Shown here piece after piece: positions 21,037-28,790 of a DNA stretch of 64,000 bases (positions are counted from its first letter, which is position 1; every line of letters starts with the position of its first letter). A model generated the notes under the pieces. That model had not been told where the DNA came from, ran no database searches, and saw only the letters and a program-made list of their open reading frames with translations. The stretch is from assembly GCF_011927635.1 (NCBI RefSeq), contig NZ_JAATJB010000003.1, forward strand, positions 124,001-188,000. Reading direction: 5' to 3'. Source of the stretch: Sphingomonas trueperi. Lineage in GTDB: Bacteria; Pseudomonadota; Alphaproteobacteria; Sphingomonadales; Sphingomonadaceae. Position numbers and translations under genes: made by a program.

Positions 21037-22609
21037 CATCGCCGCCCTCCAGCCGCGGGCCGGGCTGGAGGATCAGCCGCCGCTCGGCGAGCAGGCGGCG
21101 CGCCCCCGCGATCGACAGCGGCTTGCCGTACAGCCAGCCCTGCGCCTTGGCGCAGCCGATCGCACGCAGCCGCTCCTCGATCGCGGCGTCTTCCACCCCC
21201 TCGGCCGTAATCGGCAGGTTCAGGCTCTCGCCCAGCCGGAGGATCGTGTTGACGATCGCGGCGGAGTCCGCGCTCTGGTTGAGCGAGAGGACGAAGCTCT
21301 TGTCGATCTTGATCCGGTCGAAGGGTAGGGCGCGGAGATGGGCGAGCGAGGAATAGCCGGTGCCGAAATCGTCGAGCGCCAGCCGCACTCCCTGGTTCTT
21401 GAGGCTGCCGACGATCGACTGGGCGAGCGCGAGATTGTCGAACAGCGCGCTTTCGGTGATCTCCACTTCGAGCCGGTGGGCGGGGAAGCCGGTCTCGGTG
21501 AGCACCTTGATGATCTTCTGCGCCAGCCAGGCGTCGCGCAGCTGCACCGGCGAGATGTTGACCGAGAGGCTGAGCCCCGGATCCCAATCACGCGCGCCGT
21601 GGAAGGCCTGGCGCATGATCGACAGTGACAGGTCGCCGATCAGGCCGGCGTCCTCGGCGACGGGAATGAACCGGTCGGGCGGGATCATGCCGTGGGTCGG
21701 ATGCTCCCAGCGCGCCAGCACCTCGAAGCCGTGGAGCCGGCCGCTGGCGAGATCGACCTGCTGCTCGAAATAGGGGGTGATCTCCTCGCGCGGGATCGCG
21801 ACGCGCAACCCGCTTTCGAGCGCGCTGCGCACCTGTAGCGCGCGCTCCATCGCCGGATCGAACCAGGCGAAGCGGTTCTTCCCCGCCTTCTGCGCCTGGT
21901 GCATCGCGATGTCCGCAGTGCGGAGCAGCGCGTCGATGCTCGGGCAATCGAAGTCCGAGCGGGCGATGCCGAGCGAGCAGCTGATGTGCAGCACATGGCC
22001 CTCCACCTCGAAGGGCTGGGCGAGACGGGTGACGATGCGCTCGGCGATGCGCTCAACCATGGCCGCCTCGCGCGGGTCGAAGGCGAAGGCGCAGGCAAAC
22101 TCGTCGACGCCCAGCCGCCCGGACAGCGCCATCTGCGGCAGCGCCTGGGCGACTTCCTGCGCCACGGTGCGGATCAGCGCGTCGCCCATGGCATGGCCGT
22201 GCAGGTCGTTGATTGCCTTGAACCGGTCGAGATCGAACACCAGCATCGCTACGGCCTGGCTGCGGCGGTGGGCGCGGGCGAGCATCGCGGCGCCTTCCTC
22301 GGTCAGGCTGTTGCGGTGGAGGAAGCCGGTCAGCGGATCGCGGCTGGCGACGCTCTGTGCGCGTTCGCCGCCGGTGCGGCGCGTGGGGGGCATGACGAGG
22401 CGGCGACCGCAGAGGAAAATGAGGACGAGGTTCACGGCCTGCGCCACGAGTAGCCAGCCGCCCGGCACGATCTGTTCGACATAGTCGAATGTCAATCCGG
22501 CGCCGATCGCGAGCGCGAGCAGCGTGGAGGCGACGCACAAGGCGTTGAAGATCGTCGCGGTGCGATCCTTCCGCCCGTTTTGCCGGTCCTGATGCTGCTG
22601 CCGCGTCAT
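21011..22609 (-). CDS. Membrane GGDEF/EAL protein, probable c-di-GMP phosphodiesterase
   Basis: Predicted to hydrolyse cyclic di-GMP. The 532-residue protein has two N-terminal membrane helices (about 20-40 and 50-68). A GGDEF domain (about 90-250) follows, with the active-site signature reading GVDEF (167-171) in place of GGDEF, and an EAL domain (about 265-515). The EAL part keeps the catalytic set: EVL at 296-298, EITES, DDFGTGYSSL, KIDKSFV, AEGVED and QGWLYGKPL. The second glycine of GGDEF is lost, so cyclase activity is doubtful, while the phosphodiesterase looks active. The gene is divergent from the ncRNA/ffh region. Confidence 0.88.
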   Translation of the reverse strand: MTRQQHQDRQNGRKDRTATIFNALCVASTLLALAIGAGLTFDYVEQIVPGGWLLVAQAVNLVLIFLCGRRLVMPPTRRTGGERAQSVASRDPLTGFLHRNSLTEEGAAMLARAHRRSQAVAMLVFDLDRFKAINDLHGHAMGDALIRTVAQEVAQALPQMALSGRLGVDEFACAFAFDPREAAMVERIAERIVTRLAQPFEVEGHVLHISCSLGIARSDFDCPSIDALLRTADIAMHQAQKAGKNRFAWFDPAMERALQVRSALESGLRVAIPREEITPYFEQQVDLASGRLHGFEVLARWEHPTHGMIPPDRFIPVAEDAGLIGDLSLSIMRQAFHGARDWDPGLSLSVNISPVQLRDAWLAQKIIKVLTETGFPAHRLEVEITESALFDNLALAQSIVGSLKNQGVRLALDDFGTGYSSLAHLRALPFDRIKIDKSFVLSLNQSADSAAIVNTILRLGESLNLPITAEGVEDAAIEERLRAIGCAKAQGWLYGKPLSIAGARRLLAERRLILQPGPRLEGGDATSQLQAG

Positions 22610-22629
22610 CGACGCACTACGCCCCTCGT

Positions 22630-22805
22630 ACTAACGAAGTGGTGTTTTCCCATGCAAGGCGTGTAGATCGGGTTAAATCCGTAGAGGTTGCTTTCTGCCG
22701 CCACTGCGGTTAAGGGGACCCACCGTTCCTCCGTGGACGCGCAACATTTGCCACCCCAAGGGGTGACGCCGGCCGACGAGGTTTCGTCCGCCGGCGTGTT
22801 TTGCG
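22630..22805 (+). ncRNA. Unidentified structured RNA or ffh attenuator
   Basis: A stretch with no plausible ORF ends in a textbook terminator on the plus strand, 40 bases before ffh. Upstream of it are several clean stems: CCGC-cact-GCGG near 22699, CCAC...GTGG near 22720, a distal pairing of GCGTGT near 22660 with ACGCGC near 22737, and CACCCC-aa-GGGGTG at 22752-22765. It lacks the GGAAG...AGCA apical motif of 4.5S SRP RNA, and a match to 6S RNA could not be established by eye. The 5' end is a guess. It may be a free small RNA or a regulated leader of ffh. Confidence 0.4.
22766..22803 (+). terminator. Strong Rho-independent terminator upstream of ffh
   Basis: ACGCCGGC pairs with GCCGGCGT, and inside, GACGA pairs with TCGTC across one C-C mismatch and a GGTT loop. 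GTTTTG follows. It faces the plus strand although no protein-coding gene precedes it. Confidence 0.8.
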
Positions 22806-22845
22806 TTTGGCGGGACATGGACTGATTTGGAGTGATCTGGGCATC

Positions 22846-24327
22846 ATGTTCGAGAGTTTGAGCGATCGGCTGGGCGGCGTCTTCGAGCGCCTGCGCGGAC
22901 GTGGCGCGCTCGCCGAGGCCGATGTCCGGACCGCGATGCGCGAAGTACGCGTGGCGCTGCTGGAAGCGGACGTCGCGCTGCCCGTCGCCCGCGAATTCGT
23001 CGACAAGGTAACCGAGCAGGCCGTCGGCCAGCAGGTGCTGCGTTCGGTCACGCCGGGCCAGCAGGTCGTCAAGATCGTCCATGACGCGCTGGTCGACATG
23101 CTCGGCGCCGACACCGCCGAGCTGGCGATCGACGTCACGCCGCCGGCGGTGATCATGCTCGTGGGTCTGCAGGGCTCGGGCAAGACCACCACCACCGCCA
23201 AGCTTGCCAAGCTGCTGAAGAAGCAGGGCAAGAAGGTGATGATGGCGTCGCTGGACGTGAACCGTCCGGCCGCGCAGGAACAGCTGGCGGTGCTCGGCAC
23301 CCAGACCGAAGTGGCGACGCTGCCGATCGTCACCGGCCAGCAGCCGGTCGAGATCGCGCGCCGTGCGCTCCAGTCGGCGAAGCTCCAGGGCTTCGACGTG
23401 GTGATGCTCGACACCGCCGGCCGTCTCCACGTCGACCAGGCGCTGATGGACGAGATGAAGGCGGTCGCCGACATCTCGAAGCCGCAGGAAATCCTGCTCG
23501 TCGTCGACTCGCTCACCGGCCAGGACGCGGTGAACGTCGCCAGCAACTTCTCGGCGCAGGTGCCGCTGACCGGCGTGATCCTCACCCGCATGGACGGCGA
23601 TGCACGCGGTGGCGCGGCGCTGTCGATGCGCGCGGTCACCGGCCAGCCGATCAAGTTCGCCGGCATGGGCGAGAAGCTCGACCAGATCGAGCCCTTCCAC
23701 CCGAAGCGCGTCGCCGGCCGCATCCTCGGCATGGGCGACGTGGTCAGCCTGGTCGAGAAGGCTGCTGCGTCGATCGAGCAGGAAGACGCCGAGCGCATGG
23801 CGAACCGGCTCGCCAAGGGCCAGTTCGACATGAACGACCTGCGCGCGCAGCTGGCGCAGATGCGCAAGATGGGCGGCATCGGCGCGCTGGCGGGGATGAT
23901 CCCCGGCATGAAGAAGGCGCAGGCCGCGGTCGACCAGGTCGGCGGCGACAAGGTGCTGATCCGCATGGACGCGATCATCGGCTCGATGACGCCCAAGGAG
24001 CGCGCCAAACCCGAACTGCTCAACGCCAAGCGCAAGATCCGCATCGCCAAGGGCAGCGGGCTGACCGTGCAGGACGTCAACAAGCTCATTAAGATGCATC
24101 AGGAGATGCAGACCGCGATGAAGCGCCTGAAGAAGATGGGCGGCCTGAAGGGCATGCTGGGCATGCTCGCCAAGGGCGGCCCGGGCGGCGGCATGGGCGG
24201 AATCGGCAATGCCCTGGGCGGCGCCGAGATGGGCGAGATGATGGACAAGGTGGGCGCCGGCCTGCCGGGTCTGCCGGGCGGCGCCAAGCTGCCGCCGGGC
24301 TTCGAGAATTTGCTGAAGAAGAAGTAA
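22846..24327 (+). CDS. ffh: Signal recognition particle protein Ffh
   Basis: SRP54 GTPase that binds signal sequences and 4.5S RNA. It has 493 residues: N domain, G domain with P-loop GLQGSGKT (107-114), DTAGRLHVDQ and TRMDGDARGG. A methionine-rich M domain follows, then a Gly/Met-rich tail (GGGMGGIGNALGG) ending PPGFENLLKKK. The start is the ATG in front of FESLSDRLGGVFERL, the usual family N-terminus. rpsP follows 48 bp downstream, a typical ffh-rpsP-rimM-trmD-rplS order. Confidence 0.97.
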   Translation: MFESLSDRLGGVFERLRGRGALAEADVRTAMREVRVALLEADVALPVAREFVDKVTEQAVGQQVLRSVTPGQQVVKIVHDALVDMLGADTAELAIDVTPPAVIMLVGLQGSGKTTTTAKLAKLLKKQGKKVMMASLDVNRPAAQEQLAVLGTQTEVATLPIVTGQQPVEIARRALQSAKLQGFDVVMLDTAGRLHVDQALMDEMKAVADISKPQEILLVVDSLTGQDAVNVASNFSAQVPLTGVILTRMDGDARGGAALSMRAVTGQPIKFAGMGEKLDQIEPFHPKRVAGRILGMGDVVSLVEKAAASIEQEDAERMANRLAKGQFDMNDLRAQLAQMRKMGGIGALAGMIPGMKKAQAAVDQVGGDKVLIRMDAIIGSMTPKERAKPELLNAKRKIRIAKGSGLTVQDVNKLIKMHQEMQTAMKRLKKMGGLKGMLGMLAKGGPGGGMGGIGNALGGAEMGEMMDKVGAGLPGLPGGAKLPPGFENLLKKK

Positions 24328-24375
24328 CTTAACCCAATTTTTTTCAATCGTATCTCTAGAAGGAAGTGAAGTAGA

Positions 24376-24762
24376 ATGGCTCTCTCCATGCGTCTGTCGC
24401 GCGGCGGCTCCAAGAAGCGCCCGTACTACCGGATCGTCGTTGCCGACGCCCGTGCGCCCCGCGACGGCAAGTTCATCGAGAAGATCGGCACCTACAACCC
24501 GCTGCTCGCCAAGGATTCGCCCGAGCGCGTGAAGCTCGACAACGAGCGCGCGACCTACTGGCTGGGCGTCGGCGCGCAGCCGACCGATCGCGTCCTCCGC
24601 TTCCTCGACGCCGCCGGCGTCAAGGAGCGTGCGGCCCGCAACAACCCGAAGAAGGCGGAGCCGGGCGAGAAGGCCAAGGAGCGCGCCGAGGAGCGTGCCG
24701 AGAAGGCCAAGGCAGCCGCCGAAGCCGCTGCCGCACCGGCCGAAGAGGCTGCCGAGGCCTGA
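24376..24762 (+). CDS. rpsP: 30S ribosomal protein S16
   Basis: Small-subunit protein needed for 30S assembly. The first ~80 residues match S16 throughout ([32 protein letters not shown]). The protein then continues with a ~45-residue Ala/Glu/Lys-rich tail ([15 protein letters not shown]), giving 128 residues against about 82 in E. coli; such tails are common in alphaproteobacteria. AAGGAAG precedes the ATG. A 14-bp hairpin separates it from rimM. Confidence 0.97.
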   Translation: MALSMRLSRGGSKKRPYYRIVVADARAPRDGKFIEKIGTYNPLLAKDSPERVKLDNERATYWLGVGAQPTDRVLRFLDAAGVKERAARNNPKKAEPGEKAKERAEERAEKAKAAAEAAAAPAEEAAEA

Positions 24763-24769
24763 GGCTGAA

Positions 24770-24801
24770 CATCCCTCCCGCACGCTGGTGCGGGAGGGAT
24801 G
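24770..24801 (+). terminator. 14-bp perfect hairpin between rpsP and rimM
   Basis: CATCCCTCCCGCAC pairs with GTGCGGGAGGGATG around a GCTG loop, 7 bases after the rpsP stop. There is no T-run. The right arm contains GGGAGGG followed directly by an ATG that is in frame with rimM, so the hairpin may tune rpsP/rimM expression or block a false start. Confidence 0.6.
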
Positions 24802-24825
24802 GCTCGTGCGTCGCTGCATCCCATC

Positions 24826-25329
24826 ATGGCAGAACCTTCCGCTCCCTCGACCCGCGGCGATCGCCCGGTGACGCTTGCCGCCGTGATCGGCGCGCACGGC
24901 ATCGCCGGCGAGGTGCGGCTGAAGGTGTTTGCCGAGGATCTGGCGGCGCACAAGAGCTTCAACGGCGGCAAACTGACGCTCAGGTCGGTGCGCGGGGGAT
25001 CCAATGGCGTGATCGCCCGCTTCGCCGAAGTGGCCGACCGCAATGCCGCCGAGGCACTGCGCGGCACCGAACTTACCGTGCCGCGTTCCGCCCTCCCGCC
25101 GCTGGGCGAAGGCGAATATTACCATATCGACCTGCTCGACCTGCCGGTGACGGGCGAGGACGGGGAGCCGATCGGTCGTGTCGTCGCGATCGACGACTAT
25201 GGCGCGGGCGACGTGATCGAAATCGAGCGCCCCGACGGCAAACGCTTCATGGTGCCGATGCGGCCCGAAGCGGTGCCTGCTTGGGATGACGAGAAGCTCG
25301 TCGTCGCGAGCACCTTCCTGGAAGTCTGA
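24826..25329 (+). CDS. rimM: Ribosome maturation factor RimM
   Basis: Assists 30S head assembly by binding S19. The 167-residue protein has an N-terminal RimM barrel (VTLAAVIGAHGIAGEVRLKVF) and a C-terminal PRC barrel with the conserved EYYHIDLLDLPV segment and a VPMRPEAVPAWDDEKLVV end. The ATG before AEPSAPS is preferred. An in-frame ATG nine codons upstream sits at the edge of a hairpin only one base from its GGGAGG, which is too close to work well. Neither start has an ideal ribosome site. trmD, its usual next neighbour, is displaced by about 2.7 kb. Confidence 0.93.
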   Translation: MAEPSAPSTRGDRPVTLAAVIGAHGIAGEVRLKVFAEDLAAHKSFNGGKLTLRSVRGGSNGVIARFAEVADRNAAEALRGTELTVPRSALPPLGEGEYYHIDLLDLPVTGEDGEPIGRVVAIDDYGAGDVIEIERPDGKRFMVPMRPEAVPAWDDEKLVVASTFLEV

Positions 25330-25356
25330 CCAGGCTGATCCTGGCGATATGCATGG

Positions 25357-25956
25357 CTAGTATGGGCCGCGCATCTCTCCCTGCGATCCGCTGAGCGTCG
25401 CATTCACTCCCTGAATCGGGGAAATCGTCACCGATATCATGTCGTGCAGCCGGCCCGGCGCACGCTGTTCCACGCCGCGCGGCACATACCAATGCTGGGT
25501 GGTGACCGCTCCATGCGCCGTCTCGTCCGGCCGGCCGAACCGCTGCGCCATCGCGGCGGCGAAGCGCCGTCCTTGCGCCAGGTTGCGGTCGCGATTGGCA
25601 AGCGGGGATGACCGGTCGTTCAACGCCATCCAGCCCAAGGTCCGGTGCGGCTGCCTGCCGTCGAACTGGAGCATCACCATCCAGCGATCGTGCCGCAGAT
25701 AGCAGAGGAGGGCGGAAGGGTCTTCGCTTCGGGTATCCTCGGCATCGCTCGCCGTGGTGCATGTCGTCCGCTGGTACCCACGCCGCACCAGCGCCGCGTC
25801 GACCGCCGCCTCGGGCATGCGCGGGGCGATACCCTCGATCGCATAGCCACCCCATTCCGCGGCCGAGCCGTGGATCTGCCCGTGGCTGGGATCGGCCGCG
25901 CGCGTGTTGCATCCTCCCAGCAGGAGCAGCGGCAAGGCGAGGCAGGGCAGCTTCAT
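25357..25956 (-). CDS. Hypothetical lipoprotein
   Basis: No family recognised. The 199-residue protein begins with a lipoprotein signal (MKLPCLALPLLLLGGC, lipobox LGGC with lipid-anchored Cys16), so it is probably attached to a membrane facing the periplasm. The rest is soluble with four Cys and several Trp/Tyr residues, e.g. GYQRTTCTT and LLCYLRHDRWMVMLQFDG. It is convergent with rimM, separated by 27 bp, and lies in the block that interrupts the rpsP-rimM-trmD-rplS order. Confidence 0.7.
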   Translation of the reverse strand: MKLPCLALPLLLLGGCNTRAADPSHGQIHGSAAEWGGYAIEGIAPRMPEAAVDAALVRRGYQRTTCTTASDAEDTRSEDPSALLCYLRHDRWMVMLQFDGRQPHRTLGWMALNDRSSPLANRDRNLAQGRRFAAAMAQRFGRPDETAHGAVTTQHWYVPRGVEQRAPGRLHDMISVTISPIQGVNATLSGSQGEMRGPY

Positions 25957-26026
25957 CGGCGTCCGGCGCTATCGCACGAAGAGTAGTTCGGCGAGCATAA
26001 CGCGACCAAGGGCAGTCGGCGAACGA

Positions 26027-26929
26027 TCAACGCCAGAGCGGTGCTTCGGCGTTCAGCATATTCCGGATCGTCGTCGCGGCGACGCCGGCTTCGCCCATCG
26101 CATGGCTGATCTGGTCGAGGCCCTTGGCGACATCGCCGGCGGCGAAAAGGGCGGGGAGCGAGGTGCGCTGGTGGTCGTCCACTTCCAGGCATCCGCTGGC
26201 GTCGGCGCGGGCACCCGCCTCGACGGCAAGCTCCGAGCGGATGTGGGAGCCGAGCGCGGGATAGAGGCTGTCGAAAGCAAGGTGACCCGCCGCCGTTGAC
26301 AGCGCAAGCTGCTCGCCATCGATTGCCCAATCGCGCGCCGGGCCGTCGACCAGCGCGATGTCGGCTGCGGTGAGCTGGGCGAGTTGCTCCGGCGGCAGGT
26401 CGTGGCGATCGGGGGCGATCAGTGTCACGTCCCTGGTGAAGCTGCGGATGAAGAGTGCCTCGCGTGCGCCATGCTCGCCGGTGCCGTAGACCGCGACGCG
26501 CTTGTCGGTGACCTCGTAGCCGTCGCATACGGGGCAGTAGCGGATCTGCCCGTTCGCCAGCGCCGCGTCGTGCAACGCGTCGGGCATCGGTGGGCGATGG
26601 TTGATCACGCCGGTGGCCAGCAGCACCGATCGGGCGCGCACCTCGCGCTCGCCGATCCGCGCCGCGAACCCGCCTTCGATCGAGCGCAGGCTCGTTACCT
26701 TCGCCGCCTCGCGCACCGTGCCGTATTTCTCGGCCTGGGCGCGCATCGCGGCGAGCAGGTCGAGGCCGGAAATGCCTTGGGGGTAGCCTGCATGGTTGTG
26801 CGTGCAGGGGATCAGCGCAGCACGGCTCGATCCGCAATCGAACAAGCGGATCTTCAGATGGTAGCGGCTGAGATAGATGGCCGCGGTGAGCCCCGCCGGG
26901 CCGCCGCCGATGATGATGCAATCGTCCAT
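26027..26929 (-). CDS. Thioredoxin-reductase-like FAD/NAD(P) oxidoreductase
   Basis: Pyridine-nucleotide disulfide oxidoreductase of about thioredoxin reductase size (300 residues). The FAD motif GGGPAG is at 8-13. A redox-active CPVC pair is Cys132/Cys135 in YCPVCDGYE, followed by a second nucleotide-binding segment (VAVYGTGEHGAREALF) and the FAD-closing ALFAAGDVAKG. The CPVCDG form differs from the CATCDG of classical TrxB, so the partner may not be thioredoxin. The start is the ATG before DDCIIIGGG. A much longer frame upstream is antisense to vapBC and rejected. It is divergent from an orphan vapC. Confidence 0.87.
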   Translation of the reverse strand: MDDCIIIGGGPAGLTAAIYLSRYHLKIRLFDCGSSRAALIPCTHNHAGYPQGISGLDLLAAMRAQAEKYGTVREAAKVTSLRSIEGGFAARIGEREVRARSVLLATGVINHRPPMPDALHDAALANGQIRYCPVCDGYEVTDKRVAVYGTGEHGAREALFIRSFTRDVTLIAPDRHDLPPEQLAQLTAADIALVDGPARDWAIDGEQLALSTAAGHLAFDSLYPALGSHIRSELAVEAGARADASGCLEVDDHQRTSLPALFAAGDVAKGLDQISHAMGEAGVAATTIRNMLNAEAPLWR

Positions 26930-26984
26930 CGCGCGCCAGCGCGTCAGGGCGCGACAGGTTCCGCCGCCCATTGTAGGGCAGGGC

Positions 26985-27353
26985 ATGACCACGCCCGACT
27001 TTCTGCTCGATACCTGCGTCTGCATCCGCCTGTTGCGGGGCGGCGGGGCGCCGGTCGCGCGGCGGATTGCGGCGGCCGAGCCCGGCGCCATTGCGATTTC
27101 GGTGATCAGCCTCGCCGAACTGATGGAAGGAGCCGGGCAGGGCAGCGCTGCGCTGGACTCATTGCTCGAGACGATCCCCGTGCTGGGCTTCGATGTGGAG
27201 GCTGCACGTGCGTTTCCCGCGGCGCGCCCCGCACGCGGTCGCCACGATCGGCTGATCGCGGCGCATGCGCTCGCGCTGAGTGCGACGCTGGTCACCCATA
27301 ATGGCCGCGACTTTCGCGCGGTGCCGGGGTTGCGGATCGAAGACTGGTTCTGA
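26985..27353 (+). CDS. Orphan PIN-domain VapC-like toxin
   Basis: PIN-domain ribonuclease of the VapC type, 122 residues. Acidic active-site residues are present: Asp9 (FLLDTCVC), Glu45 (SLAELMEG), Asp88 (GRHDRLIAA) and Asp109 (HNGRDF). No antitoxin gene lies directly upstream; the 55-bp gap leads to a divergent reductase. It resembles the VapC encoded 0.3 kb downstream (FLLDT, DRLIAA, RDF...PGL), pointing to a duplicated toxin that lost its antitoxin or uses the neighbouring VapB. Start chosen at the ATG before TTPDFLLDT. Confidence 0.8.
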   Translation: MTTPDFLLDTCVCIRLLRGGGAPVARRIAAAEPGAIAISVISLAELMEGAGQGSAALDSLLETIPVLGFDVEAARAFPAARPARGRHDRLIAAHALALSATLVTHNGRDFRAVPGLRIEDWF

Positions 27354-27376
27354 GCGCGTTGTGTTTCAGCGCCGAA

Positions 27377-27399
27377 TGTATATACATCCCGTATATACG
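27377..27399. promoter_or_regulatory. Double palindromic operator of vapBC
   Basis: TGTATATACA (27377-27386) and CGTATATACG (27390-27399) are two perfect 10-bp palindromes with centres 13 bp apart. The second ends on the first base of the vapB ribosome site GGAGG. This fits autoregulation by a VapB dimer-of-dimers or VapBC complex. Confidence 0.65.
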
Positions 27400-27409
27400 G
27401 AGGCGACGC

Positions 27410-27682
27410 ATGGGCGAGGAATATCGCGCCAGGATCTTCAAGTCGGGCAATTCGCTGGCGCTGCGCCTGCCCAAGGCGCTGGGTCTGAAGGAAGGCGCCG
27501 AAGTGGTGTTGCGCGAGGAACGTCGCGGCTTCTCGGTAGAGCCGCTGGACGGCGAGGAGAAGATCGACCTTGGCGGCATCGCCGGCGCGCTGCCGTGGCT
27601 GAAGCCGATCCCTCCGGAGGATCGCGAGATCGAGGAGCGCGAGCTCGATTGGGAAGGGCGCAGGCTGCGGGACGATGGCTGA
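27410..27682 (+). CDS. vapB: VapB antitoxin, AbrB/MazE-type
   Basis: DNA-binding antitoxin of a type II toxin-antitoxin pair. The 90-residue protein has an N-terminal swapped-hairpin AbrB fold (YRARIFKSGNSLALRLPKALGLKEG). A charged C-terminal tail (DREIEERELDWEGRRL) is of the kind that wraps the toxin. The ATG has GGAGG 6 bases upstream. It overlaps vapC by 8 bases and probably represses its own promoter through the two palindromes just upstream. Confidence 0.85.
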   Translation: MGEEYRARIFKSGNSLALRLPKALGLKEGAEVVLREERRGFSVEPLDGEEKIDLGGIAGALPWLKPIPPEDREIEERELDWEGRRLRDDG

Positions 27683-28058
27683 GCCCCGCTTTCTTCTCGA
27701 CACGAACATCTGCATCTACATCCTCAGCGACGCGCACGCACCGGCTGCGCTCGCGGTGGAGGCGCAGGCCAAGGGCAGCGTGGTCAGTTCCACGATCGTG
27801 CTAGCGGAGGTGCTGAGAGGGGTGCCCGAGAGCCATGCGGACGGACGGCTGGTTGTCGAGCGGTTCTTTCGGCTCGTCGAGCCGCTTCCGTTCGACGCCG
27901 CCGCCGCCGAAGCCTATGCCCGGCTGCCCTTCCGCCGCGCGCGGCTGGATCGGCTGATCGCGGCGCAGGCGCTGGCGGCCGGACTGACGCTGATCACCAA
28001 CAACGAACGGGATTTCACCGACATCCCGGACCTCAAGCTCGAGAACTGGACGCTGTGA
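27675..28058 (+). CDS. vapC: VapC toxin, PIN-domain ribonuclease
   Basis: Mg-dependent RNase that cuts tRNA or rRNA in studied members. The 127-residue protein has the acidic quartet Asp9 ([10 protein letters not shown]), Glu45 (VLAEVLRG), Asp92 ([11 protein letters not shown]) and Asp113 ([16 protein letters not shown]). It overlaps vapB at the start. Its stop overlaps the GTG start of trmD (GTGA), so translation of the tRNA methyltransferase may depend on ribosomes finishing vapC. Confidence 0.88.
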   Translation: MAEPRFLLDTNICIYILSDAHAPAALAVEAQAKGSVVSSTIVLAEVLRGVPESHADGRLVVERFFRLVEPLPFDAAAAEAYARLPFRRARLDRLIAAQALAAGLTLITNNERDFTDIPDLKLENWTL

Positions 28059-28789
28059 CCTTCGCTGCAACCATCCTGACGCTGTACCCCGAGATGTTTC
28101 CCGGGCCGCTGGGCATCTCGCTGGCCGGACGCGGTCTGCGCGAGGGGCTGTGGTCGCTGGAAACGGTGCAGATCCGCGACTTCGCCACCGACAAGCATCG
28201 CTCGGTGGACGATACGCCGGCCGGGGGCGGGGCAGGGATGGTGCTGCGCGCCGATGTGCTGGCAGCGGCAATCGACAGCGTTGCCCGCGAAGGGCGCCCG
28301 CTCCTGGCCATGACGCCGCGCGGGCGGACGCTGACGCAGGACCGCGTGCGCGAGCTCGCGACAGGTCCAGGTGCGATCGTGCTGTGCGGCCGTTTCGAAG
28401 GTTTCGACGAACGCATCTTTGAAGCGCGCAACATCGAGGAAGTCTCGATCGGCGATTACATCCTCTCCGGCGGTGAAATGGCGGCGCTGACATTGCTCGA
28501 TGCTTGCATTCGGCTCGTTCCCGGCGTAATGGGCGCGGCTTCTAGCGGCATGGACGAGAGCTTCGAAACGGGGCTGCTCGAATATCCGCAATATACCCGA
28601 CCTGTCGAATGGGAAGGGCGCACGATCCCCGAAGTGCTGCGATCGGGGGATCATGCGAGGATCGAAGCCTGGCGACGCGCCATGGCGGAGACCGATACAC
28701 GGCTAAGGAGGCCAGACCTTTGGGAACGCCATGAGGGCGTTCGGGTCCAGTCTCCCTCTGGCGCGCGGCGAAAACATGGGACTGACTGA
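28055..28789 (+). CDS. trmD: tRNA (guanine-N1-)-methyltransferase TrmD
   Basis: SPOUT enzyme making m1G37 in tRNAs for Leu, Pro and Arg, needed to prevent +1 frameshifting. The 244-residue protein has [16 protein letters not shown] at the start, [18 protein letters not shown] near 52, [14 protein letters not shown] near 109, and the knot region [23 protein letters not shown] near 128. It begins with GTG inside the vapC stop codon and has no separate promoter gap. rplS follows within 1 bp. Its normal upstream partner rimM is on the far side of two opposing genes, so trmD must be transcribed from the vapBC promoter or from an unseen internal one. Confidence 0.96.
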   Translation: MTFAATILTLYPEMFPGPLGISLAGRGLREGLWSLETVQIRDFATDKHRSVDDTPAGGGAGMVLRADVLAAAIDSVAREGRPLLAMTPRGRTLTQDRVRELATGPGAIVLCGRFEGFDERIFEARNIEEVSIGDYILSGGEMAALTLLDACIRLVPGVMGAASSGMDESFETGLLEYPQYTRPVEWEGRTIPEVLRSGDHARIEAWRRAMAETDTRLRRPDLWERHEGVRVQSPSGARRKHGTD

Positions 28790-28790
28790 G

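Noticed and set aside
22610-22845. 4.5S SRP RNA next to ffh
   Set aside because: No GGAAG...AGCA apical motif on either strand; only a generic structured-RNA call is justified.
22606-25125. Minus-strand frame of about 840 codons antisense to ffh, rpsP and rimM
   Set aside because: Antisense to three well-conserved genes; no domain recognised.
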